Assembly (NCBI RefSeq): GCF_003269275.1
Contig: NZ_QLTS01000004.1
Span: 1 to 64,000, forward strand
Direction of reading: 5' to 3'
Length of the DNA: 64,000 nt
From: Phascolarctobacterium faecium DSM 14760
Lineage (GTDB): Bacteria > Bacillota > Negativicutes > Acidaminococcales > Acidaminococcaceae
Shown here: piece by piece, positions 44,300 through 53,007 of the stretch
How positions within the stretch are numbered: the first letter of the stretch is position 1
Layout: the number at the start of each line of letters is the position of its first letter
Made by a program: the position numbers and the translations under genes
The notes under the pieces: model-generated
Seen by the model: only the letters and a program-made list of their open reading frames with translations
Database searches by the model: none
Told to the model about the DNA's origin: nothing

Positions 44300-46621
44300 T
44301 TAAAGGATTTCTTCACGTACTAATTGATTGATCATTTTTTGCTTGCCTAAGACCCAAAGCAGGTCGCCTTTTTCAAAAACAAGCGAAACATTAGGATTGG
44401 TCATAGTGTAACTGCCGCGTTCCAGGCCGATGACAAGGCAGTGCCAGTCATCACGGATATTGGTGTCCTTGAGCGATTTACCAAGGATAGGCGAGTGCTT
44501 GTCGATAGTGATAGCGCACGATAAGAATACCGAAACGTTTTCTTTATCGTTGTCTTCACGCAGCATAAATTCGCGCATCGTGATAGGTTCTTCCACCAGA
44601 GTCATACACAGACGCTGAGTATTGATGGCGGTGTCGAACAGTTTGAATTGAGAATCAGTACCGATCATCAACAAAGTAGAATCCTTTTGCAGAATGTGAT
44701 GACCGCCGGGCATATCGATGACTTCTTCAGGAGTTGAAACCTGCAGGATGTTGCAGCCATAAAGCTCACGGAATGCAAGCTGGGTCAGCGTTTGACCTAT
44801 CATAGGTGAGTCTTCGCAGATTTTATAGCGTGCAAGCTGTAATTCTTCATCGAACCAGCCGTAAAGATGTTCTTCGCCAGCTTCAGCAAGGGCTTCACGA
44901 TGTTTGAGCATATGGCGCTCGTTCAGATTGACAAGAAAACGTGATTCCATACGCAGATATTCGCCCATCAGCCAGTCGGATGAGGAGATGAAATAAGCAG
45001 CGCCTGCTGTTGCCAGCGCGGCCAGCAGTGACTGCAGACCAAGTAGTTTGGCAAAAACAAAGTAGAGGAATGCTGCTGCGATCAGGATTTTTAAAAATAA
45101 CAGCAGTGTTAAAGGGATGTGATTAGAACGTTTCTTAAACCATAAAGTTGAGAAAAGCTCAGGATGGTTGGTTTTATTGACAAGAACTGCCCGCAGGAAC
45201 GGCGCCATAACGACCAGAGTCAGCAGCGCTGTCAGCAGATTGCTGTAGGGCGCTGACATTTTTCCTGACAGGTAAGGCTGCAGATAATAATAAGAGCCTA
45301 AAGCGACAGCTGAGAGCATAGTCGTAAAAATCAAAATGCGGATAAAATACTCACGCAGAAAATCGCGCCAGTCACTGTCTTTACCGTCGTTATCAGGATT
45401 TTCTTCCGTATAGCGGTCAAGCCATTCCAGAGTTTTTTGCGGCAATAGTTTTTTAGTGAACTGATAAGCAGGTTCTGCTGCCATAACGAAAAACGGGGTA
45501 GTAAAGGTTGTCATTACAGAAACAGCAACAATTATTGGATATAAAAAGTCGCTGATAACTCCGAGGCTCATGCCCAGAGATGCGATGATAAAGGAAAATT
45601 CACCGATCTGAGCAAGGCTGAAACCGCAGTGCATAGAAGTATTGAGGTTTTGGCCTGAAAGCAGTACACCGGCGCCGGAAAGCAGCAGCTTGCCGACTAA
45701 GGTAACAATAACGAGTACAATGATAGGTACCGCGTATTCCAGCAGTAAAGCAGGGTCAACAAGCATACCTACTGATACAAAGAAGACAGCTCCAAACAGA
45801 TCTTTGACCGGTTTGACGAGATGTTCTATTTTTTCGGCACTTGGTGCTTCGGCGATAAGAGAACCCATAATAAAAGCGCCTAAGGCTGCCGAGAAGCCCA
45901 TGTGGGTAGCAAGTACTACCATACCAAGGCAAAGGCCGATAGAAGCAACCAGCAGAGTTTCATCGTTCATCAGGCGCTCAGCCCGTTTAAAGAAGGACGG
46001 GACCAGATACATACCAAGAACGAACCATAAGACCAGGAAGAACAGCAGGCGCATGACGCTTTCGATCAGCTCGAGCGTCGAAATGTCGGCGCTGGCAGCG
46101 GCTAAAGTTGAAAGCAATACCATCATAATGATGCCGACGATGTCCTCAACTATCAGAATACCAAAAACCATTTCTGTAAAGCGCTGACCTTTGAGCTTGA
46201 GGTCTTCAAAGGCTTTGATGATGATGGTAGTTGACGACATGGCCAGCATACCGCCTAAGAACAGGCTGTCCATATGATCCCAGCCCAGCATATGGCCTGT
46301 GAAATAGCCAACGATCAGCATCCCGCCTATTTCAACGAAGGTAGCTATAAAAGCTGTGCTGCCTACGCTTTTCAGCTTATAAAAGCTGAATTCGAGACCC
46401 AGTGCAAATAAAAGAAAAATAACGCCTATTTCAGACCAGGCGTTGATATTAGCGGTGTCTGATACAGTGGGGAAAAAGTTGAAATGCGGTCCGGTAATAA
46501 AACCGGCAATAATATAACCAAGTACTAAAGGTTGATTGAGTTTTTTGAACAGGATCGTCGTAATACCTGCAACTAAGAGGATCATCGCTAAATCAGCGAC
46601 TATCGGCGGTAAATGAGCCAT
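44300..46621 (-). CDS. CPA2 cation:proton antiporter with two TrkA-C domains
   Basis: A 773-aa transporter. Residues about 5-385 are the Na+/H+ exchanger core of the CPA2/KefB family (LPPIVADLAMILLVAGITTILF; GHMLGWDHMDSLFLGGMLAMSSTTIIIKAFEDL; LGAFIMGSLIAEAPSAEKIE). Extra helices lie at about 425-550. The C-terminal 200 residues contain two RCK-C/TrkA-C domains (about 600-680, ending KDSTLLMIGTDSQF, and 700-770, ending KGDLLWVLGKQKM), probable ligand-binding gates. No Rossmann TrkA-N domain is visible, unlike KefB/KefC. K+ or Na+ efflux is likely. Confidence 0.9.
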   Translation of the reverse strand: MAHLPPIVADLAMILLVAGITTILFKKLNQPLVLGYIIAGFITGPHFNFFPTVSDTANINAWSEIGVIFLLFALGLEFSFYKLKSVGSTAFIATFVEIGGMLIVGYFTGHMLGWDHMDSLFLGGMLAMSSTTIIIKAFEDLKLKGQRFTEMVFGILIVEDIVGIIMMVLLSTLAAASADISTLELIESVMRLLFFLVLWFVLGMYLVPSFFKRAERLMNDETLLVASIGLCLGMVVLATHMGFSAALGAFIMGSLIAEAPSAEKIEHLVKPVKDLFGAVFFVSVGMLVDPALLLEYAVPIIVLVIVTLVGKLLLSGAGVLLSGQNLNTSMHCGFSLAQIGEFSFIIASLGMSLGVISDFLYPIIVAVSVMTTFTTPFFVMAAEPAYQFTKKLLPQKTLEWLDRYTEENPDNDGKDSDWRDFLREYFIRILIFTTMLSAVALGSYYYLQPYLSGKMSAPYSNLLTALLTLVVMAPFLRAVLVNKTNHPELFSTLWFKKRSNHIPLTLLLFLKILIAAAFLYFVFAKLLGLQSLLAALATAGAAYFISSSDWLMGEYLRMESRFLVNLNERHMLKHREALAEAGEEHLYGWFDEELQLARYKICEDSPMIGQTLTQLAFRELYGCNILQVSTPEEVIDMPGGHHILQKDSTLLMIGTDSQFKLFDTAINTQRLCMTLVEEPITMREFMLREDNDKENVSVFLSCAITIDKHSPILGKSLKDTNIRDDWHCLVIGLERGSYTMTNPNVSLVFEKGDLLWVLGKQKMINQLVREEIL

Positions 46622-46809
46622 AGGCAGTCACCTTCTTTCATAAATTTATTATACGGATACCATTTTATTCAAAGCTTTGCGGACAAATTTAACAAAATGT
46701 TGTATAATATTAAAGCTGTTATATTACACAGCTCTTTCTATATTATACAATATTTCCGGTGACAAAAAAGTGAATTTTAATACAAAATTTGCATATGGAG
46801 GTTTTAATT

Positions 46810-47676
46810 ATGTACAAAAATCTAGTTCTTGTAGATGGTGAAATCATGCCGGCAGAAGAGGCGGCAGTTTCGGTACACGACAGGGGGCACCAGTTTGGCG
46901 ACGGTGTATTTGAGATAGTGCCTGTTTATAATGGCCGTTGTTTTGCTTTATTACCTCATATGGATAATTTATTCGAATCTGTTATTAAGGTGAAAATACC
47001 TGCCGTTTACACGATTGAAGAATTGATTGAATTCCATGAAGCGCTGATAGCTGAAAGTGGTATTGAAAATGGAGAGATCTATACTCAAATTACTCGCGGG
47101 ACTGCCGATTATGGGCTGGCGTTTCCGGAAATGTCGGTGCCGCAGCTGACAATGACGATCGTGGAAACTGATCGGGAAGTATTGGCGGCAAAACGTGAGA
47201 GCGGCGTCAATATTATCACGACTGAGGATAATCGCTGGCAGTTCTGTAACGTTAATACCTTAAACAGGCTGCCTGAAGTTCTGGCACGTCAAAAAGCACG
47301 TGAAAGCAACGCTTTTGACACTCTTTTTATTCGTGAGAACGGTAAGATAACTGAAAGCACTGAAAGCAGCTTTATGGTGATCAAAGATGAAATGATATGG
47401 ACACATCCTGATAATAACCTGGTTCATAAAAATATTACCCGCAGGCTGATCAAGGAACGTCTGGCACCTGATATTGATATGCAGGTCATCGAAAAAGCTT
47501 TTGATATAGAGTTTGTCCTGAAAGCAGAAGAAGCATTTTTATGCGGCCCTCGCTGCGAGATTATGCCGGTTACTAAAATAGACCGCAAATTCATCGGCAG
47601 CGGTGTAGGTAAGGTCGTGCCGCAGCTGCAGGCTGCGTTTAAAGCTTTTGTAGAACGTGAATGTCCGGCAAAATAG
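46810..47676 (+). CDS. PLP-dependent aminotransferase class IV homologue lacking the catalytic lysine
   Basis: A 288-aa protein with the fold and motifs of D-amino-acid/branched-chain aminotransferases: VHDRGHQFGDGVFEIVPVYNG, ITRGTADYGLAF, ESTESSFMVIKDEMIWTHPDNNLVHKNITR and RCEIMPVTKID. In D-alanine aminotransferase the PLP lysine lies in CDIKSLNLL; the aligned segment here is CNVNTLNRL, with Asn in place of Lys. The Glu that contacts the pyridine nitrogen (TES) seems kept. It is therefore probably not an aminotransferase and may bind PLP or another ligand non-covalently. GGAGGTT before ATG 46810 fixes the start. Followed 9 bp later by an S-component-like gene. Confidence 0.8.
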   Translation: MYKNLVLVDGEIMPAEEAAVSVHDRGHQFGDGVFEIVPVYNGRCFALLPHMDNLFESVIKVKIPAVYTIEELIEFHEALIAESGIENGEIYTQITRGTADYGLAFPEMSVPQLTMTIVETDREVLAAKRESGVNIITTEDNRWQFCNVNTLNRLPEVLARQKARESNAFDTLFIRENGKITESTESSFMVIKDEMIWTHPDNNLVHKNITRRLIKERLAPDIDMQVIEKAFDIEFVLKAEEAFLCGPRCEIMPVTKIDRKFIGSGVGKVVPQLQAAFKAFVERECPAK

Positions 47677-47685
47677 GAGAATAGA

Positions 47686-48189
47686 ATGAAAAATAATAAC
47701 TGGGTAAGAGGGGCGATGCTGCTGGCCGTAGGTCTGGTCCTGCAGGCATTGCGTTTAGTGATCCCTATGCCGCCTATGTGGACTGTTTTTGTCGTCGGTA
47801 CATTGGTGAATATGGTTTTGGTGCTGGCGGCCCGTACCGTTGGTTTATGGCCGTCTGTAATGATCGCGGTGCTGCTGCCGGTAATGGCGTATTTTCAAGG
47901 GCAGCTGCCGCTTCCGTTTTTGATACCGGTAGTGGCTGTAGGCAACTTGGTGATGGTATATCTGTGTGCCCGCTTCTGGGGAAAGGGGATCATCATCGCC
48001 GCGCCTCTTTTTAAAACATTTATTTTATATTGCAGCAGTTTGTTCGTTTTGTGGCTGGTTGCAGTACCTGAAAAGCTGGCGTTATTCATTTTGTTTATTA
48101 TGGGCTGGCCGCAGATGATCACAGGCATTTTAGGGCTTGTACTTGCATATAAGCTGCATAAACGTATTTTCCCCGATACAGCCGAATAG
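47686..48189 (+). CDS. Small polytopic membrane protein, ECF S-component-like
   Basis: A 167-aa protein with five to six helices. The start GAMLLAVGLVLQALRLVIPMPPMW, followed by VGTLVNMVLVLAARTVGLWPSV, resembles the S components of energy-coupling-factor vitamin importers. I cannot assign a ligand. It lies 9 bp after the lysine-less aminotransferase homologue and is surely cotranscribed, so the two may handle the same small molecule. Confidence 0.6.
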   Translation: MKNNNWVRGAMLLAVGLVLQALRLVIPMPPMWTVFVVGTLVNMVLVLAARTVGLWPSVMIAVLLPVMAYFQGQLPLPFLIPVVAVGNLVMVYLCARFWGKGIIIAAPLFKTFILYCSSLFVLWLVAVPEKLALFILFIMGWPQMITGILGLVLAYKLHKRIFPDTAE

Positions 48190-48296
48190 AATCAGCTTGT
48201 GGCTTGCTGAAGTTAATGTTTTAAAGCAGTTGAAAATCGATTTTAAGAAGCGGCAAAATGCAGCTGGTTGTTTACTAAAAAAGTTTGAAGAAATGC

Positions 48297-48325
48297 TTGA
48301 CAATTATATATAGATACGGTATTAT
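48297..48325 (+). promoter_or_regulatory. tRNA-Leu promoter
   Basis: TTGACA (48297-48302) and TATTAT (48320-48325), 17-bp spacer. A 15-bp dyad GTTCCG-TTA-CGGAAC at 48333-48347 lies right at the predicted start site. Confidence 0.8.
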
Positions 48326-48355
48326 TGTTATTGTTCCGTTACGGAACATTGAGTC

Positions 48356-48443
48356 GCCGAAGTGGCGGAATTGGCAGACGCACTTGACTCAAAATCAAGC
48401 GTGGTTACCCCACGTGCCGGTTCGAGTCCGGCCTTCGGCACCA
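48356..48443 (+). tRNA. tRNA-Leu (CAA)
   Basis: A class II tRNA of 88 nt including encoded CCA. The acceptor stem is GCCGAAG / CTTCGGC. The D-arm is GCGGAATTGGCAGACGC, the anticodon loop CTCAAAA between CTTGA and TCAAG gives anticodon CAA, the long variable arm CGTGGTTACCCCACG is present, and the T-loop is GGTTCGAGTCC. It reads UUG codons. Confidence 0.96.
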
Positions 48444-48457
48444 TATTACAAAAAAGA

Positions 48458-48491
48458 AACACTCTAGTTTAAACTAGAGTGTTATTTTTTT
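48458..48491 (+). terminator. Terminator of tRNA-Leu
   Basis: AACACTCTAGTTT / AAACTAGAGTGTT is a perfect 13-bp inverted repeat, then ATTTTTTT. Confidence 0.9.
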
Positions 48492-48550
48492 GCGTGGATA
48501 TTTTTAATACAAAGCAGACTCAATGTATTTGGAAGATAATTGAATAGCTA

Positions 48551-48736
48551 TCAGGAATAGCTTAGTTTAGAGGCAATGCCAAGGCAAATAAGAAAAGCAA
48601 TGAAATAGATGATCGCTGCTTTACGCCTTGTTTTTGGTTCAAGTACGCTGAGAGGTAATACCCAGTGTGGTTTTATCAGGCCGATACCCAATAAAACTAA
48701 AGATAACACTGTGAATGCGAAAAAGATTGTATCCAT
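48551..48736 (-). CDS. Small two-helix membrane protein
   Basis: A 61-aa protein with two membrane helices (residues about 2-22 and 40-58) joined by a basic loop (LEPKTRRKAA). AAGGAG lies about 8 bases before the ATG, supporting real translation. I do not recognise the family, and no neighbour suggests a role. Confidence 0.6.
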   Translation of the reverse strand: MDTIFFAFTVLSLVLLGIGLIKPHWVLPLSVLEPKTRRKAAIIYFIAFLICLGIASKLSYS

Positions 48737-49171
48737 GTCATCAGCTCCTTCTTGAAAATAAATGCTGCTGTGGAAAATCTATCGTTATAATAACAAAGAT
48801 GAAAAAGGCTTCATCGTATAATAAAGAAGCAGAGCGAGTAGTGGCAGCATCTTCTACTATTAGAATATCACGTTCATCTTTGACAGACAAGGGGGATATA
48901 ATATAAGCTGCTATATTTTTATAAAAGGGATAACTATAAATTTTATAAATATTAAAAAATCGCAGCTGTTTATTGATTTTGTTTATAAAAGTTATTATAA
49001 AGAAGCTGTTTTGGAGGCAGAAAAGAAATTGTTCAAAAGGATAATTTTTGATATAAAAATTTTAAAAATTTAATTTAATAAAAGTGCGTCTTTATAGAAT
49101 CAGTGGTATATTAAAAATAGCTAAAAACCTATATTAATGGTATTTTAGTGTTTGTTGAAAGGGGCATAAAA
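48737..49171. other. Gene-free stretch
   Basis: About 435 bp, very A/T-rich, between the divergent small membrane protein and the YjdI-like gene. A plus-strand open frame (48715-48906) has no ribosome-binding site and no protein-like composition. I see no clear promoter, repeat or RNA element. Confidence 0.3.
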
Positions 49172-49426
49172 ATGAAAGAGAAAGACTTGCTTGACTTAGG
49201 ATATAAGAAATATGAAGGCGAAACTTATGACGTTTATTTTAATAAAGATGTTTGTAAGCATTCCGGTAATTGTGTGAAAGCAAACCATACGGTATTTCAA
49301 TTAAAGCGGAAACCGTGGGTTCTACCGGTTGCTACCGAGCAGGAGTCAGTTATAACTGCGATTAAAGGCTGCCCTTCGGGAGCTTTGAAATATAAGCTGA
49401 AAAATTCTGATGAGATCGAGCCGTGA
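49172..49426 (+). CDS. YjdI-like (4Fe-4S) mono-cluster protein
   Basis: An 84-aa protein with the cysteine pattern KDVCKHSGNCVKAN...IKGCPSGALKYK, matching the YjdI/divergent-ferredoxin family thought to hold one Fe-S cluster. A role as electron carrier or cluster protein is inferred from the family only. GAAAGGGG lies before ATG 49172; an upstream in-frame GTG (49148) is less likely. It lies 18 bp before a YjdJ-like acetyltransferase gene, the same pairing as in E. coli. Confidence 0.85.
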   Translation: MKEKDLLDLGYKKYEGETYDVYFNKDVCKHSGNCVKANHTVFQLKRKPWVLPVATEQESVITAIKGCPSGALKYKLKNSDEIEP

Positions 49427-49444
49427 ATATGAGGAGGAAGAACA

Positions 49445-49726
49445 ATGTTTGACTATAGACTGGAAGAAGATGCCAGCAGGTTTGCGGTATTTTATGAAAA
49501 TGAAGAAATCGGAGAGATTTCCTTCGTAAAAACAGGAGAGCATCTTTTGATTATTGATCATACCTATGTAGATGCTAAATGGAAGGGACATGCAATTGGT
49601 AATGCTCTGGTGCAGAAGGTTGTAGATTTTGCTGTCGCTGACAACCGGAAAATCATTCCGCTGTGCCCTTTCGCCAAAAAAGTATTTGACAGAACGCCAG
49701 AATATGAAGCAGTGTATTCTAAATAA
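49445..49726 (+). CDS. YjdJ-like short GNAT acetyltransferase
   Basis: A 93-aa minimal GNAT-fold protein. LLIIDHTYVDAKWKGHAIGNALVQKVVDFA contains the acetyl-CoA loop (KWKGHAIG), and the end KIIPLCPFAKKVFDRTPEYE is the family hallmark (CPF/Y). The substrate is unknown. AGGAGGAAG precedes the ATG. It forms an operon with the YjdI-like gene. Confidence 0.88.
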   Translation: MFDYRLEEDASRFAVFYENEEIGEISFVKTGEHLLIIDHTYVDAKWKGHAIGNALVQKVVDFAVADNRKIIPLCPFAKKVFDRTPEYEAVYSK

Positions 49727-49745
49727 AAATTTGTTATATCCTATA

Positions 49746-49789
49746 AAAAAAGCATCAGCAGGTTGATCATCATCTGCCGATGCTTTTTT
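49746..49789 (+). terminator. Terminator of the yjdI-yjdJ pair
   Basis: AAAAGCATCAGCAG / CTGCCGATGCTTTTTT, a 12-13-bp stem with one bulge. Confidence 0.85.
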
Positions 49790-49896
49790 GTTTAGTAATC
49801 GTGAGACTGGTATTTGATTATGTGCAAATTTTATGTGCTATAATCAGAATAACTTCTAAGAGGTGTTCCGTAAATAATTACAAGGGAGGATTGGAG

Positions 49897-50415
49897 ATGG
49901 TCAATAAGACTTTGGAAAAAATGGAAAGGTCTGAACTGATACAGCTGATCGAAATCTATTCTAAAAACTGGCTGGCTATGGATGGCGTTTGGTTTCAGTC
50001 AGTAGAACGTAAATTTGGTATGGCAGAGGCCATGGAGCATGACTGTAATATTTGGGAGGCTTTTACAAAAATTGAGGCACAAAAAATCAAAGAGTTTTTA
50101 AAGTTGTCATCCAGACCTGGCATAGATGGGCTGAAAAGAGCTTTACAGCTGAGATTATATGCCAATATCAATGAAGATGAGATAATTGTCGATGGGAATA
50201 CTTTGATTTACAGAACGTTAGACTGCAGAGTGCAGAATGCGAGAAAGCGTAAGGGGATGGAATTTCATCCCTGCAAGGCAGTCGGTATTATTGAATATAC
50301 TGGTTTTGCCAAGACCATTGATGACCGGTTTGAGTGCGAAGCGCTTAGCTGTTATCCGGAAATAACTGATGAGACCTGTAATTGTTCGTGGAAATTTATT
50401 TTAAAAGATAACTGA
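49897..50415 (+). CDS. DUF6125-like protein of unknown function
   Basis: A 172-aa soluble protein. The pattern MERSELIQLIEIYSKNWLAMDGVWFQSVERKFGMAEAMEHD, followed by a Cys-containing C-terminal half (LDCRVQNARKRKGMEFHPCKAVG, and ECEALSCYPEITDETCNCSW), matches what I know as DUF6125; the conserved cysteines suggest a metal or cluster site. Function unknown. AGGGAGGATTGGAG before ATG 49897 decides the start; the frame opens earlier at 49780 inside a terminator. Monocistronic. Confidence 0.72.
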   Translation: MVNKTLEKMERSELIQLIEIYSKNWLAMDGVWFQSVERKFGMAEAMEHDCNIWEAFTKIEAQKIKEFLKLSSRPGIDGLKRALQLRLYANINEDEIIVDGNTLIYRTLDCRVQNARKRKGMEFHPCKAVGIIEYTGFAKTIDDRFECEALSCYPEITDETCNCSWKFILKDN

Positions 50416-50547
50416 TGATTTTATATGAAGTTTAAACAGTGGTTTTGTAAATAAACTGCTTCTCTGAGATAGTTTATTGCTCTATCCTTTTAATTTTCTG
50501 TTTAGTATAATTAAAGAGGATAAAAGAAATGAAAGAGGGTAGAGAAA

Positions 50548-51198
50548 ATGGATCTGTCCGTTTTACACAAACTTACATATGGTATGTACGCTGTTGGAAC
50601 TCTTGATGGGATAAGACCTGCCGGCTGTATAGTAAATACGGTGATTCAGGTTACAAGCGATAATCCTGTTATTGCTGTGAGTATGAACAAAAATAATTTT
50701 ACTTATGAGGCCATAAAAAAGAGCGGGCGTTTCAGTATTTCGATTTTATCTGAAGCGGTTGAACGTAATGTTATTGCAGAGCTTGGATTTGCCTGTGGGC
50801 GCAAAATGGATAAATTCTGCGGTAAAAATTTTGCCTGCGGTGTGTTGGATGGTTTACCGATAGTGAAAGAGCACGCCTGCGGCTATATGGTTTGTGATGT
50901 TATTGCCATGCATGATGCCGAGACTCACTGCGTGATTATGGCGCGTTTAACTAAGACTTTGGGTGGAACTGATGAACCGCCTATGACTTATGAATATTAT
51001 CATAATGTTATCAAGGGAAAAGCTCCCAAAAATGCTCCGACTTATCAGGTTGAAGTGCCGAAATCAGAAAAGCAGGCTCAGCTGCGTTATATTTGTGAGG
51101 TATGCGGTTATATCTATGAAGGTGACATTACCAAAGAAGCGGATGATTATGTCTGTCCTGTCTGTAAGCAGCCGAAAAGCCGTTTTAAAAGGATGTAA
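50548..51198 (+). CDS. High-molecular-weight rubredoxin (flavin reductase-rubredoxin fusion)
   Basis: A 216-aa fusion. Residues about 1-155 are a flavin-reductase-like FMN domain (LTYGMYAVGTLDGIRPAGCIVNTVIQVT; ESGRFSISIL-type segment as KKSGRFSISILSEAV). Residues about 175-216 are rubredoxin (YICEVCGYIYEGD...YVCPVCKQPKSRF). In Moorella-type Hrb this protein passes electrons to flavodiiron proteins for O2 or NO reduction, so an oxidative-stress role is likely. AAAGAGGG lies before the ATG. Monocistronic. Confidence 0.9.
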   Translation: MDLSVLHKLTYGMYAVGTLDGIRPAGCIVNTVIQVTSDNPVIAVSMNKNNFTYEAIKKSGRFSISILSEAVERNVIAELGFACGRKMDKFCGKNFACGVLDGLPIVKEHACGYMVCDVIAMHDAETHCVIMARLTKTLGGTDEPPMTYEYYHNVIKGKAPKNAPTYQVEVPKSEKQAQLRYICEVCGYIYEGDITKEADDYVCPVCKQPKSRFKRM

Positions 51199-51208
51199 GG
51201 TCTAAATA

Positions 51209-51241
51209 AAAAAGCTACGCCTTTTAAGGCGTAGCTTTTTT
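51209..51241. terminator. Bidirectional terminator
   Basis: AAAAGCTACGCCTT-TTAAGGCGTAGCTTTTTT, between convergent genes. Confidence 0.9.
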
Positions 51242-51248
51242 ATAATAT

Positions 51249-52667
51249 TTACAGGCGAAAATCACGTTCGCCGTTTTCGATATCTGTCAAATGCTGTATA
51301 ACCAGTTCACGTACTTTGGGATTGGGGATATTGGCCAGTTCATTTTGAATGAGCTTTTCGCCAAGCTCTTTAGTATGTGGCTTAGCATAGTCGGTCAAAT
51401 ATTCTTTGAGTGTCATCAGTGCGTTTGGATGACAGCAGTTTTGGATCTGACCGCTTTTGCATAAACTCATAAAACGGTCGCCAGTACGACCCTGACGATA
51501 GCAGGCTGTACAGAAACTGGGCAGATAACCGATTTCCATCAGCCAGGCTACTACTTCATCAAGGCTGCGGGTATCGCTGACATCGAATTGTGCTGAGTTT
51601 TCAGCTTCCGGTTCAGGTGCGGCATAACCGCCGACACTGGTGCGCGAACCGCCGCTGATTTGTGAGATTCCCAGATGCAGCACACGTTCGCGTGATTTTT
51701 GACTTTCGCGGGTAGAAACGATCATACCTGTATAGGGAACAGAAATACGGATGCAGGCTACAAGCTTGGCAAAAATATCATCGTTGATGCTGTTATTAAA
51801 GGCGTTGGGATCGATATCGTCAGCAGGGCAGATACGCGGAACGCTGATAGTGTGCGGGCCAACTCCGTGCACTGCTTCCAGATGTTCGGCATGCATTAAA
51901 AGACCGGTAAATTCATAACGATAAAGTTCAAGCCCAAAGAGTACGCCAAGTCCCACATCATCGATGCCGCCCTGCATAGCTCTGTCCATGGCTTCCGTAT
52001 GGTAGGCATAGTTGCTTTTAGGTCCCGTAGGATGTAATCGTTCATAGCTTTCTTTGTGGTAGGTTTCCTGAAAAAGTATATATGTGCCAATACCGGCTTC
52101 GTGCAGTTTACGATAATTTTCGACACTGGTTGCGGCAATATTGACATTAACGCGGCGAATGGCGCCGTTTTTGTGTTTGATGCTGTAAATAGTTTTGATG
52201 CTTTCCAGAATATAATCCAGTGGATTATTTATCGGGTCTTCACCTGCTTCCAAAGCCAGGCGCTTATGTCCCATATCCTGAAGTGCGATAACTTCGTTGC
52301 GGATTTCATCTTGAGTGAGTTTTTTTCGGGTGATGTTTTTGTTTACACTGTGATAAGGGCAATAAACGCAGCCGTTAATACAGTAGTTTGAAAGATATAA
52401 CGGCGCAAACATAACGATGCGGTTGCCGTAAAAATCTTTTTTGATCTGTTCGGCCAAAGCAAAAATTTCCTGATTTTTTTCATCAAGCTCACAGTCTAAA
52501 AGCACGGCAGCTTCGCGGTGTGAAAGTCCCTTGCGTTCCTTTGCTTTAGCAATAATACTGTCGATAAGCGACGCATTATTTTTGTTTGCTGAGGCATAGG
52601 CAAGGGTTTCCAGGATTTCATCATGAGCAATGAACTCACTGGCTTGCATTGATTTGACATTATACAT
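51249..52667 (-). CDS. hydG: [FeFe] hydrogenase H-cluster radical SAM maturase HydG
   Basis: A 472-aa radical SAM enzyme that cleaves tyrosine to make the CO and CN ligands of the H-cluster. The radical SAM cluster motif is CINGCVYC (residues about 95-102, CxxxCxxC), and the C-terminal auxiliary cluster is provided by FCTACYRQGRTGD and the following LCKSG and NCCHPN cysteines. Length is standard. It implies an [FeFe] hydrogenase elsewhere in the genome; hydE and hydF are not in the window. It lies 67 bp after a TM1266-type regulator gene on the same strand. Confidence 0.95.
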   Translation of the reverse strand: MYNVKSMQASEFIAHDEILETLAYASANKNNASLIDSIIAKAKERKGLSHREAAVLLDCELDEKNQEIFALAEQIKKDFYGNRIVMFAPLYLSNYCINGCVYCPYHSVNKNITRKKLTQDEIRNEVIALQDMGHKRLALEAGEDPINNPLDYILESIKTIYSIKHKNGAIRRVNVNIAATSVENYRKLHEAGIGTYILFQETYHKESYERLHPTGPKSNYAYHTEAMDRAMQGGIDDVGLGVLFGLELYRYEFTGLLMHAEHLEAVHGVGPHTISVPRICPADDIDPNAFNNSINDDIFAKLVACIRISVPYTGMIVSTRESQKSRERVLHLGISQISGGSRTSVGGYAAPEPEAENSAQFDVSDTRSLDEVVAWLMEIGYLPSFCTACYRQGRTGDRFMSLCKSGQIQNCCHPNALMTLKEYLTDYAKPHTKELGEKLIQNELANIPNPKVRELVIQHLTDIENGERDFRL

Positions 52668-52734
52668 TTGTCTACCTTCTTTCTTTCGGGGCAGGAATCC
52701 TTTCCCGTCAGTGATTTCCCTTATATATAAATAT

Positions 52735-52998
52735 TTAAAAGGGCTGTTCTTGCGGAGTTTTTGCGTATAAAGCCTTGACGCTTACTCCTTTGAGCATACC
52801 TATTTTGCCGGAAAGCGTACTGATAACGTCGGCCGGGGCATCAAGAACGATACTGATAATATTAATGCCTTTTTGTTTATATGGCAGTCCCATACGTCCA
52901 ATAATATATTCGTTATGGGCATGCAGTAAAATATTAAGCTGTTCTACTGCGGCAGTATTTTCAACGATTATTCCCAGCAAGACGACACGTTTCTGCAT
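52735..52998 (-). CDS. TM1266-family hydrogenase-associated regulator
   Basis: An 87-aa ACT/NikR-C-like protein: KRVVLLGIIVENTAAVEQLNILLHAHNEYIIGRMGLPYKQKGINIISIVLDA, followed by STLSGKIGMLKGVSVKALYAK. It fits the TM1266 family that accompanies [FeFe]-hydrogenase genes and is called a putative regulator. No DNA-binding domain is visible. Start chosen at ATG 52998 behind AGGTG; a longer frame opens at 53016. Operon with hydG. Confidence 0.82.
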   Translation of the reverse strand: MQKRVVLLGIIVENTAAVEQLNILLHAHNEYIIGRMGLPYKQKGINIISIVLDAPADVISTLSGKIGMLKGVSVKALYAKTPQEQPF

Positions 52999-53007
52999 AC
53001 AAGCACC

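Noticed and set aside
49780-49896. 39-residue hydrophobic extension of the DUF6125-like protein
   Set aside because: It begins inside the terminator of the previous gene and lacks a ribosome-binding site, while the ATG at 49897 has a strong one.
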